Of a DNA stretch of 64,000 bases, positions 11,047 through 20,321 are shown piece after piece (the first letter of the stretch is position 1; each line of letters starts with the position of its first letter). The notes beneath the pieces are model-generated. The model saw only the letters and a program-made list of their open reading frames with translations. It did no database searches and was not told the DNA's origin. The stretch comes from Arctopsyche grandis (Eukaryota; Arthropoda; Insecta; Trichoptera; Hydropsychidae): contig NC_135356.1 of assembly GCF_051622035.1 (NCBI RefSeq), positions 1,798,001 to 1,862,000 of the forward strand, in the 5' to 3' direction. Both the position numbers and the translations under genes were made by a program.

Positions 11047-11743
11047 GCAACGACGATTTTGGTCCAACGATTTAACCAGCAGGATAAAACCAGTAGCGTA
11101 CAAAATATCGAAATAAAAATTAAATTTAAAAATTGAAATTAAATATCAAAATTAAAAATATTATTATTATATTAAAATTAAATTCAAATATCAAAATAAA
11201 ATTATAATCAATATATTTAAATTAAAATAAAATATTGAAAGTTAAAACAGAACGTGCCCAATTTAAATAAATTTTCGAGATTGACCTAAAATTACATAGA
11301 TCATCAACAATCCAATACAGGTAATCCTCGACTTTTGTTTGTCGAAGATGTTTTGACTTACGTAGATACGCACTAAGATCGAAAAAAAAATCAAAGAATT
11401 ATTATTTTTACTTCCCCGTAATGCGCAGTTACTGAGAATATATCATGTGTTAGTATGGGTGACCGAGTGATGGTTTCAATCCGACACGTTGTCGGTTTAT
11501 CAAACGAAATTTTTTTGTCTTCAATTGTTTCTCTCGTCGAAATAAATCATTTCAGAGGTAAATTTTATCGGATAATGTCTTCAATTGTTTCTCTCGTCGA
11601 AATGATATTTTTTTTTATCTTTCACATCCGGTTGTTTTTTTTTGGCTTACAAAGCGTTCGGAAGGATGAAGTCAAGATTATTAGTTTCAATATTGTGAGT
11701 GTTGAAGATACACGTGTTGTGTTACGCAAATTTTTAGTACGAC

Positions 11744-11860
11744 ATGGAGAAAGTTCTAATTAAAAAAAATAGGGATTGGACAAACGAAGGTATTATATTA
11801 CGTATAGACTTATAGAATCCGACACATAAAGAATACAAATTAAATATATACTTTACTGTG
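11744..11860 (+). pseudogene. Broken MADF-domain gene in the left arm
   Basis: Begins like the right-arm gene (MEKVLIKKNRDWTNEGII), but a deletion of about 22 bp (compare GACTTATAGAATCC with the right-arm GACTTATACCGTG...TTGGAATCC) causes a frameshift and stop after 24 codons. Past the KEYKL segment the arm diverges. Confidence 0.75.
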
Positions 11861-12177
11861 ATGCGCAATTGGTGGTGTTTTAGTACAAGGAAAAAATAAA
11901 AAATAAAAAAAATTCGGGTGTGACCAACCCATGACTTTATCTATGTATTTGAGGAATATAAGAAAGTCACAAAACAAAATTCCATATTGAACCGTACAGA
12001 CACATGTAGGGATACTTGCACAAGACAAGAGATCTACTACCGGTTGTCGGATTTTGTTCAATTTTTTTCCATTACTTAAAATCACTATCAGTATTATACA
12101 CATTAAATATCAAGAAAATATAAATAATTTAAAAGGTCAAAATAAAATAATGAAATTTTTTTTTTTTAAAAAAATAC

Positions 12178-12790
12178 TACTTCCGGTTTACAAATTCTGA
12201 CCAAAACATTAGCAGCTCTAAGTTAGTACATAAAGAATACAAATATAAATTTTCAGCTTCATACGTTCAGTGTGGAGTGTGGACAGAATCCAGGCGACAA
12301 CATTTTTCACCTTTCTAAGAGGAAAAAATCCCACTTCCGGTTTATTAAATTTAGTGATATTTTTTATTTTCATCACATTGATACAATAATTATACTTGAA
12401 TTTTTTTTGTGAATACACATGTTTAAGGGGTCAAAAAAAATAGTGGAAGAAAAATCGAACAAGAGTAAACTGACACTTCCGGTTGAGGGATGATTACCAA
12501 ATTTTATATATAACTTTTTATTACGCTTAAACTTCTAGATATTAAATTTCATTTCAGTAAACTAAAAGGTTTCTGAGAAAAACATAAAAAACCTCGATTC
12601 TCTAGACTAAAAGTATTACTCCCGGTTCAAATAAAAATATTAAAAAAATATAAAGTTATAAAAACTATTATTTCTATCACATTTAAAAAGATTTTAGTCC
12701 GATTCGATTGGGGGATAATTGAATTCAAAAACTTAAAAAAAAGAAGCCACTTACATATGTATAAATGAAGGTACCATTTCCGGTCAATTT
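12178..12790 (+). repeat. About 145-bp degenerate tandem repeats with CTTCCGGTT cores (left arm)
   Basis: The core TTCCGG (or TCCCGG) recurs at about 12181, 12335, 12477, 12619 and 12778, at spacings of 142-159 bp, with AT-rich unit bodies ending in GAAATTT- or CTGAAA-like motifs. It mirrors the array at 14265-15010. Confidence 0.7.
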
Positions 12791-13366
12791 AAAAATTTGA
12801 AAAAATTTTACGTCGTGTCGATAAGAATTTCAGTAACCGATACTAAGTTTCAGTTCGATAGGATTAACGGTGTTCAAAAAATCCTCAAAATAGACAGACA
12901 CACACACATTTTTTCTAGATCATGAAAACGTGATCAGTAATGGATTCTGAGTGTGAATTAGTCAAAATCTCGAGTTCGAATTTTCACATGATCACGAAAC
13001 TTCATCTATTGTTACTACGTACATAGATAAAGTAAAAATAGAGAGTAGAACAGTAAAGTATATACAATAACACAATAAAGTATATACACAATCACAGTAA
13101 AGTATATACACAATCACAGTAAAGTATATCATTTCTCTGCTTACGAGCGAAAAACAATTATACGGTATGAGTTGATTTGAGATTGTATTTGTATATTCAT
13201 GAATTCGCTCTCATTCGATAAAAAAAGAGGTTAGTAAAATCCATCGTCTTGTCGGGAAATAATATTATTAAATACATTTATCGGATAAATTTATCTCAGA
13301 GGTAAAATTTATCGGATAATGTGTGATTATTAATTTTATTTCGACGAAAGAAAAAAAAACCCTTTG

Positions 13367-13689
13367 ACAAATCACCGACATTTTTTTTGTTAAATATTTC
13401 ATCGACGGCAACACAGTAGTTATCGTGATGACTTATAAGAAACAACAACAAGGTTTTTTTCGCTCGTAATTATAATATTTCTCTGGTGGTAATGCGCATC
13501 GTCGTAATTCAAAACATTATTGTAATTCAAAACATCAACGATGATCTAATTTTAGCTCAATCTCGCTCGTTAGCTTAATTTTGATATTTAATTTCAATTT
13601 TTTTATTTCATTTTTATTTCGATATTTTGTACGCTACTGGTTTTAAAAGTTGGCCCAAAATCGTCGTTGGTTTGGTGCGTACGGACCAA
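13367..13689. repeat. Spacer of the giant inverted repeat, also a dispersed module
   Basis: About 320 bp between the arms, ending in CGTCGTTGGTTTGGTGCGTACGGACC. The same module, whole or partial, recurs at 16205-16410, 16680-16815, 22255-22440 and 22445-22735, and inverted at 22790-23060. Confidence 0.75.
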
Positions 13690-14264
13690 AAGGGTTTTTT
13701 TTTCTTTCGTCGAAATAAAATTAATAATCACACATTATCCGATAAATTTTACCTCTGAGATAAATTTATCCGATAAATGTATTTAATAATATTATTTCCC
13801 GACAAGACGATGGATTTTACTAACCTCTTTTTTTATCGAATGGGAGCGAATTCATGAATATACAAATACAATCTCAAATCAACTCATACCCTATAATTGT
13901 TTTTCGCTCGTAAGCAGAGAAATGATATACTTTACTGTGATTGTGTATATACTTTACTGTGATTGTGTATATACTTTACTGTGTTATTGTATATACTTTA
14001 CTGTTCTACTCTCTATTTTTACTTTATCTATGTACGTAGTAACAATAGATGAAGTTTCGTGATCATGTGAAAATTCGAACTCGAGATTTTGACTAATTCA
14101 CACTCAGAATCCATTACTGATCACGTTTTCATGATCTAGAAAAAATGTGTGTGTGTCTGTCTATTTTGAGGATTTTTTGAACACTGCTAATCCTATCGAA
14201 CTGAAACTTAGTATCGGTTACAGAAATTCTTATCGACACGACGTAAAATTTTTTCAAATTTTTA

Positions 14265-15010
14265 AATTGACCGGAAATGGTACCTCCATTTATACATATG
14301 TAAGTGGCTTCTTTTTTTTAAGTTTTTGAATTCAATTATCTCCCAATCGAATCGGACTGAAATCTTTTTAAATGTGATAGAAATAATAATTTTTATAACC
14401 TTATATTTTTTTAATATTTTTATTTGAACCGGAAGTAATACTTTTAGTCTAGAGAATCGAGGTTTTTTTATGTTTTTCTCAGAAACCTTTTAGTTTACTG
14501 AACTGAAATTTAATATCTAGAAGTTTAAGCGCAATAAAAAGTTATATATAAAATTTGGTAATCATCCCTCAACCGGAAGTGGCAGTTTACTCTTGTTCGA
14601 TTTTTCTTCCACTATTTTTTTTGAACCCTTAAACTTGTGTATTCACAAAAAAAATTCAAGTATAATTATTGTATCAATGTGATGAAAATAAAAAATATCA
14701 CTAAATTTAATAAACCGGAAGTGGGATTTTTTTCTCTTAGAAAGGTGAAAAATGTTGTCGCCTGTTCTGTCCACACTCCTGAACGTATGAAGCTGAAAAT
14801 TTATATTTGTATTCTTTATGTACTAACTTAGAGCTGCTAATGTTTTGGTCAGAATTTGTAAACCGGAAGTAGTATTTTTTTAAAAAAAAAAAATTTCATT
14901 ATTTTATTTTGACCTTTTAAATTATTTATATTTTCTTGATATTTAATGTGTATAATACTGATAGTGATTTTAAGTAATGAAAAAAAATTGAACAAAATCC
15001 GACAACCGGT
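14265..15010 (+). repeat. About 145-bp tandem repeats with ACCGGAAGT cores (right arm)
   Basis: CCGGAA (or CCGGTA) cores lie at about 14271, 14429, 14573, 14715, 14863 and 15006, spacing 142-158 bp. ACCGGAAGT is the textbook ETS-family binding consensus; whether it matters here is unknown. The bodies share CTGAAA(T/C)TT motifs and AT-rich tracts. Confidence 0.7.
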
Positions 15011-15471
15011 AGTAGATCTCTTTTTGTGGAACTGCAAAGACACTGTGTCAAAAAATCTTTAAAAATAAAATAAAATAAATTAAATGATATTTTATTACAT
15101 ACCAATGTGTCTGTTGTATCTAGTGTTGCACGCGGAGTAAATTTGTCGAGTAAAAACTTCATTTTTTCAAAACCAAACCACTTTGATTTATAAATGTCGT
15201 CACTTCCAGCGCCTGATTTTGTTGTAGCCTCACATCGTTGTCGCTCCCGTCTAAATGAGGTCATCAGAGACTCCACTTTTTTCTTTATGTCGTTGGCATG
15301 GCAATTGAAAATATTTGCTATTTCCTTCAATTCATCATTTCTCTTGGTTTTTAATTTGTATTCTTTATGTGTCGGATTCCAAAGCGACGGCTTTTCACGG
15401 TATAAGTCTATAAGTAATATAATATCTTCGTTTGTCCACTCTCTATTTTTTTTAATTAGAACTTTCTCCAT
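14849..15471 (-). CDS. MADF-domain protein carried by the inverted-repeat element
   Basis: Predicted DNA-binding protein with a MADF (Adf-1-type, Myb/SANT-like) domain. Exon 1 (15103-15471, 123 codons) starts MEKVLIKKNREWTNEDIILL and keeps the MADF hallmarks: W of REWTNED, the LYREKPSLWNP segment, and a KKKVESLMTSFRRERQR basic helix followed by SKWFGFEKMKFL. A donor TTG|GTATGT and acceptor CTTTGCAG|TTC join a second exon (14849-15031, 60 codons plus stop) in phase, 183 aa in total. Exon 2 runs through an ACCGGAAGT-type repeat unit and looks non-conserved, so the true C-terminus is doubtful. MADF accessory proteins are common in PIF/Harbinger transposons; no DDE transposase is visible here, so it may be a non-autonomous cargo gene. 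Confidence 0.65.
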
Positions 15472-16204
15472 GTCGTACTAAAAATTTACGACGCACAACA
15501 CGTGTATCTTCAACACTCACAATATTGAAACTAATAATCTTGACTTCATCCTTCCGAACGCTTTGTAAGCCAAAAAAAAAAACAACCGGATGTGAAAGAT
15601 AAAAAATATCATTTCGACGAGAGAAACAATTGAAGACATTATCCGATAAAATTTACCTCTGAAATGATTTAATTAATTGATTTATTACGACGAGAGAAAC
15701 AATTGAAGACAAAAAAATTTCCTTTGATAAAACCGACAACGTCTCGGGTCGTCTCGGGTTGAAGACATCGAAGACGTCACCCATACTTACACATAATATA
15801 TGCTCAGTAGCTGCGCATTACGGGGAAGTAAAAATAATAATTCTTTGATTTTTTTTTCGAACTTAGTGCGTATCTACGTAAGTCAAAACATCTTCGACAA
15901 ACAAAAGTCGAGGATTATCTGTATGTGATTGTTGATGATCTAATTTTAGGTCAATCTCGAAAATTTATTTAAATTGGGCATGTTCTGTTTTAACTTTCAA
16001 TATTTTATTTTAATTTTAATATATTGATTATAATTTTATTTTGATATTTGAATTTAATTTTAATATAATAATAATATTTTTAATTTTGATATTTAATTTC
16101 AATTTTTAAATTAAATTTTTATTTCGATATTTTGTACGCTACTGGTTTAATCCTGCTGGTTAAATCGTTGGACCAAATTCGTCGTTGGTTTGGTCCGTAC
16201 GCAG

Positions 16205-16815
16205 CATTTGACAAATCACCGACATTTTTTTTGTTAAATATTTCATCGACGGCAACACAGTAGTTATCGTGATGACTTATAAGAAACAACAACAAGGTTT
16301 TTTTCGCTCGTAATTATAATATTACTCTGGTTGTAATGCGCATCGTTGTAATTCAAAACATTGTTGTAATTCAAAACATCAACGATGATCTAATTTTATC
16401 TAATTTTAGCATATATCATGTGTTAGTATGGGTGACCGAGTTATTGTTTTCAACCCGAGACGTTGTCGGTTTTATCAAAGGAAATTTTTTTGTCTTCAAT
16501 TGTTTCTCTCGTCGAAATAAATCAATTAATTAAATCATTTCAGAGGTAAATTTTATCGGATAATGTCTTCAATTGTTTCTCTCGTCGAAATAAATCAAAT
16601 AATTAAATCCATCTCAGAGGTAAAATTTATCGGATAATGTGTGATTATTAATTTTATTTCGACGAAAGAAAAAAAACCCTTTGACAAATCACCGACATTT
16701 TTTTTGTTAAATATTTCATCGACGGCGAAACACATTGGTGTATCGTGACGACTTATAAGAAACAATAACAAGGTTTTTTTCGCTCGTAATTATAATATTT
16801 CTCTGGTTGTAATGC
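16205..16815 (+). repeat. Further copies of the inverted-repeat modules
   Basis: Contains the spacer module again (TGACAAATCACCGACATTTT to ATCAACGATGATCTAATTTT), the GTATGGGTGACCGAG module, and two near-tandem units of about 90 bp (TCTTCAATTGTTTCTCTCGT ... GAGGTAAATTTTATCGGATA). It looks like a second nested or partial insertion of the same family. Confidence 0.7.
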
Positions 16816-16818
16816 ATA

Positions 16819-17845
16819 ATATAAGCATTTTCTATCAAAATGTACGAGGCCTTAAATCTAAACTGGATGAATTAGGTTCTAACTCGGCTATTCAATGTGC
16901 TGACATCCTGGTACTAACGGAAACCTGGCTTGACGACTCTGTCCATGATTATTTTTAATTTACGTTAATGACATCTCAAAAATAATTAAGTATTCAGACT
17001 ATCTTTTATTCGCCGATGACCTTAAGCTTTTTAAGACAGTTAAGTCTCATAGTGACGCAGCCCTTCTCCAATTGGACTTAGATGCGCTGTCAAGTTGGTC
17101 TGTCGATAATAAATTATTTTTTAGCATTAAAAAATGCTTCGTTCTCAATGTGACAAGATCTTCAAATCGCTTGATTTATCCATATCGCCTAAGTGGTGTT
17201 GAATTAAAGTTTGTAGATGAATATTGTGATTTGGGGGTCTTGTTCTCGAATAATTTTCAATTTAAACGACACATAGACAATATTTGTTTGCGTGCAACAA
17301 AAATGCTGGGATTCTTACTAAGAGTTAGCAAACCTTTCCAGAGTACGTTGGTGCTTAAAATTCTTTATGAATCTTTAGTACGTAGTATTCTAGAATTTTC
17401 TTCTATTATATGGAATCCTACCCATATAACTCATTCATTGAAGATTGAGAGAATCCAAAAACGGTTTCTCAGATATCTTTATTTGAAACAGTATGGTTAT
17501 TATCCTTGGCTATATCCTAATGCATTCCTATTAGGGGCGTTAGGTTTCAACTCATTGGAGTCTCGTCGGAATATGTTACTGGGAAGACACTTTTTTAAGC
17601 TGTTGAATGGGATAATACACAATCGTCAGGTTCTAAAGGAATTTAGGTTTAATGCACCTTGTAAATTCAGGGACTTGAGAAATCGTGATTTGTTTGTTCC
17701 TCCTGTGGCTCGCACAAATATGTTGTCAACGGCTCCTATATCTAGAGCGATATATCTGCTTAACAGGATTTCTGGTGAAATTGACCTCTTCAATATAAAA
17801 TATACTAATCTGGTTGAGTGGTTGTTGAGGAATACCAGTGGTTGA
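16819..17845 (+). pseudogene. Internally deleted Jockey-like non-LTR retrotransposon
   Basis: Begins with an apurinic-endonuclease N-terminus (FYQNVRGLKSKLDELG ... ILVLTETWLDDSVHDYF). At about 16957 it jumps straight into the end of the reverse transcriptase: IYVNDISKIIKYSDYLLFAD holds the catalytic FADD box. A long open frame (17072-17845, 257 aa from its first ATG) then covers RT thumb and C-terminal regions such as LGVLFSNNFQFKRHIDN and RIQKRFLRYLYLK. About 2 kb of endonuclease and RT are missing, so it cannot be active. Inserted within a copy of the inverted-repeat module (TCTCTGGTTGTAATGC); a poly(A)-rich end follows at 18094-18118. Confidence 0.8.
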
Positions 17846-18120
17846 TTTTGCCTATTATAAATATTAATGATTGTTATTACTTTATCTATGTTTTTTCTTT
17901 TTTTTATGATTTTATGATTTTAATGATGTTGTGTTAATATTGTTATTATTATAAGTTATTATTATAAGTTATTATTACTGTTATCATGTTATTATTATCA
18001 GTTCGCCGTCGTTCGTTGTCGATCGATGACGCATTCGCACCGTTATTAGCTCTTCCATAAATAATATTTAATTAAAGTACCTAAACGGTCTTAAAAAAAA
18101 AAAAAATAAATAAAAAAATC
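17846..18120 (+). other. 3' UTR and A-rich tail of the deleted Jockey-like element
   Basis: AT-rich sequence with ATTATTATAAG repeats ends in (A)n-TAAATAAA at 18094-18118, the expected end of a target-primed insertion. Confidence 0.6.
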
Positions 18121-18300
18121 TGTCAACAAAGTTTGTTCCTGTTGTGCTATTTTTAATTCGTACTTATAAAATATACTCAATATACTCATAATAATTTCAA
18201 AAAATATAAATTCAAGTTTCAAGTGGGTAGTCCATACATTCTCGTTCGCAGAGTGAATTTCATAGATTGTCAACCTTTAGTTCAATTCATTTTGGCAATC

Positions 18301-19206
18301 ATGCAGTGTTGTGCATCTTGTGAAACGCAATTTTCTAATGGTGTTCAATGTGCTAATTGTAAGAGGCATTACGATTTTAATTGTGCCAAAATTACTGAAG
18401 GCGGCTACAATAAATTGGGAGCTACTAAAAGGGCTACATGGAAGTGTCCACGATGCCGTAATCCACAAAGTCCTCAGTCTTTGACTGAGTCACCTTCGCC
18501 GTCATTGGGTACACTACTTAAGGAGATCCTTGATATCAAACGTAACATATCATGCCTGCCGTCGCTTGCAGAGGACATAAAAACGATAAAAACTGATATT
18601 AGCGACCTCAAAGCAACATGTGAATTTAACAGTTCAAAGATTATTGAGGCCGAAAGTAGGATAAGTGCAGTAGAGGATAAAGTGAAAGACATCGAGTCAC
18701 TTAAGAATATTGTTGATGTATTACAAAATAAAATCGCAAGCAATGAACAGAGATTAAGGCTCAACAATGTTGAAATAAAAGGAATCCCTTGTAAAAATAA
18801 TGAAAACGTCTTTAATATTTTTGACTCGATCTCCAAAACTGTAAATTGTAATATTCCAAAATCAGAAATTAATTATATCACAAGAGTTCCCACCCGCACT
18901 TCGGATAAACTACTTGTAGTGAGCTTCATCAATAGATATATTAAAGAAGACTTTGTTGCGACTACCCGTAAACACAAGAATCTCACAGTTAATGATATAG
19001 GTGTTGGTGTTGATAATACCAAAATCTACATAAATGATCAATTAACCATTGCCAATAAACAACTTTTGACCAAAACAAAATCCTATGCTAAAGATAAGGG
19101 GTTTCAATACGTCTGGGTAAGATATTCAAACATACTTTTAAGAAAAAACTCCACTTCAAAGATTCTACACATAAAGACTTTGGACGACCTAAAAAAGATT
19201 ATATAA
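18301..19206 (+). CDS. ORF1 of a Jockey-like retrotransposon (PHD finger, coiled coil, FP25-like domain)
   Basis: About 301 aa from ATG 18301. The frame is open to 18223, but the Met just before CCASCETQF fits the domain start. Residues about 3-55 form a PHD-like zinc finger: CASC, CANC, H-x4-C, WKCPRC. The middle third is rich in Ile, Leu, Lys and Glu heptads (IKTDISDLK, ISAVEDKVKDIESLKNIVDV), a likely coiled coil for trimerisation. The C-terminal third (IYINDQLTIANKQLL, GFQYVWVRYSNILLRKN) resembles the C-terminal domain of the baculovirus FP protein, which recurs in ORF1 proteins of arthropod non-LTR elements. Expected role: nucleic-acid-binding chaperone in the retrotransposition particle. 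No frameshift or stop, so this ORF is relatively young. Confidence 0.85.
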   Translation: MQCCASCETQFSNGVQCANCKRHYDFNCAKITEGGYNKLGATKRATWKCPRCRNPQSPQSLTESPSPSLGTLLKEILDIKRNISCLPSLAEDIKTIKTDISDLKATCEFNSSKIIEAESRISAVEDKVKDIESLKNIVDVLQNKIASNEQRLRLNNVEIKGIPCKNNENVFNIFDSISKTVNCNIPKSEINYITRVPTRTSDKLLVVSFINRYIKEDFVATTRKHKNLTVNDIGVGVDNTKIYINDQLTIANKQLLTKTKSYAKDKGFQYVWVRYSNILLRKNSTSKILHIKTLDDLKKII

Positions 19207-20321
19207 ATATTTTTTCAATGAATAAGCAATCAATTCTAATTTTTTATTTATATTTTTCTTACCTTCTCTTTTATGTGATAATTATATTTACCGATCCTGT
19301 TATTCTCTTCTCTATATTTTATATCTACATTTCTTACTTTATTTTTTACTGTATTTTCCACCATATTTTTTACTATATTTTCACTTTTATTAATAATAAT
19401 TATTTGAATATAAATATTATTATCAAAGAATATACACTAACTAATTCCATATTTTATTTTTCTAATACTTATTTCAATTCAATTGCTATCATCAATAATT
19501 GTTGTTTGATAATTGATTCTATATCTTCATTTATAATTACATATACTTGTACATGCAATTACATTTTTACTGTAATTTCTTCCATACTTTTTGCTCTATT
19601 TATAACTATAGTTTCACTTCTATTATTGATTATTGTCTTAATATTAATATTATTGTTAAAGAATATAAACTGGTTAATTCCATATTTCACTTTGTTAATA
19701 TATGTTCAGATTCATTTACTACCATCAACGATTATTATTTGAACAATAGTTCTATATCTTTGTTTATAATTATTGATGCATGTTCATTTGTATACATATG
19801 TCTATGCTTACCTACGCATGTAGGCTTATACGTCTATCTTTACGCACTCTATCAATTCTGCCCATATATTATGGTTTTTGTTTTCATTATTAATTATTGA
19901 TTCTTTCTTATATTTCTAAACGCACTTTATTTTCAATTCTATCGTCAATTGTCATCTAAATCATTGTTTATTATTATATTATGAACAAATACTTGCCAAA
20001 AAACTATATAATTCGCTTTATTAATTTTATGTTAACTCAATTGGTATCACGAGTGATGGTTTGCTCGGTAATTCCGTATCGCTTCTATGGATGCAAGTAT
20101 GTATGTGTATATTTATATTCATATACACATAACTGCTGATATTTATGCTTCTAGATATCTACACGTCTATCACTACGTACTCATCAATTGCCAATTCTAT
20201 TTACGTTTTACAATTTATCTTATTTTTATTACATTGCTATATTTTATTCTGTGTACTTTCCATGTTCCTTATTTCCATGTGCTTTATTTTCCTACTCTAT
20301 TAATACGTTTCATTTTTATGT
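19207..20321. other. AT-rich linker replacing the expected endonuclease
   Basis: About 1.1 kb between ORF1 and the RT frame, very T-rich. Translations are Ile/Phe/Tyr-rich and show no endonuclease motif. Two diverged tandem units of about 230 bp are visible (about 19400-19540 and 19635-19770, sharing AAAGAATATA ... CTAATTCCATATTT and TTCTATATCTT). Probably low-complexity DNA that expanded after loss of the ORF2 5' part. Confidence 0.55.

Larger units (their letters stand above)
11047..13366 (+). repeat. Left arm of a giant inverted repeat
   Basis: From CAACGACGATTTTGGTCC onward, this 2.3-kb stretch is the reverse complement, with small indels, of 13690-16190. Matching landmarks: TACTTCCCCGTAATGCGCAG (about 11410) against CTGCGCATTACGGGGAAGTA (about 15812), and ATCTCAGAGGTAAAATTTAT (about 13293) against its complement at about 13742. 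It carries a broken MADF gene copy and differs near 11850-12020, where CGGGTGTGACCAAC duplicates a sequence at about 10890. Confidence 0.85.
13690..16190 (-). repeat. Right arm of the giant inverted repeat
   Basis: About 2.5 kb, reverse-complementary to 11047-13366. It ends with ACCAAATTCGTCGTTGGTTT, the complement of the start of the left arm, and contains the intact MADF gene. With the left arm and spacer it forms a near-palindrome of about 5.1 kb: a foldback-type element or two head-to-head copies. Confidence 0.85.

Noticed and set aside
18474-18836. 120-codon minus-strand frame
   Set aside because: Antisense of ORF1; no domain or splice evidence.
18301-19206. Baculovirus insertion because of the FP-like domain
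   Set aside because: The domain is preceded by a PHD finger and coiled coil and followed by a Jockey-like RT on the same strand, which is a retrotransposon ORF1 layout.
19218-19742. 174-codon hydrophobic membrane-protein-like frame
   Set aside because: Composition is that of random T-rich DNA (Phe/Ile/Tyr) and the segment is an imperfect tandem repeat between ORF1 and RT.
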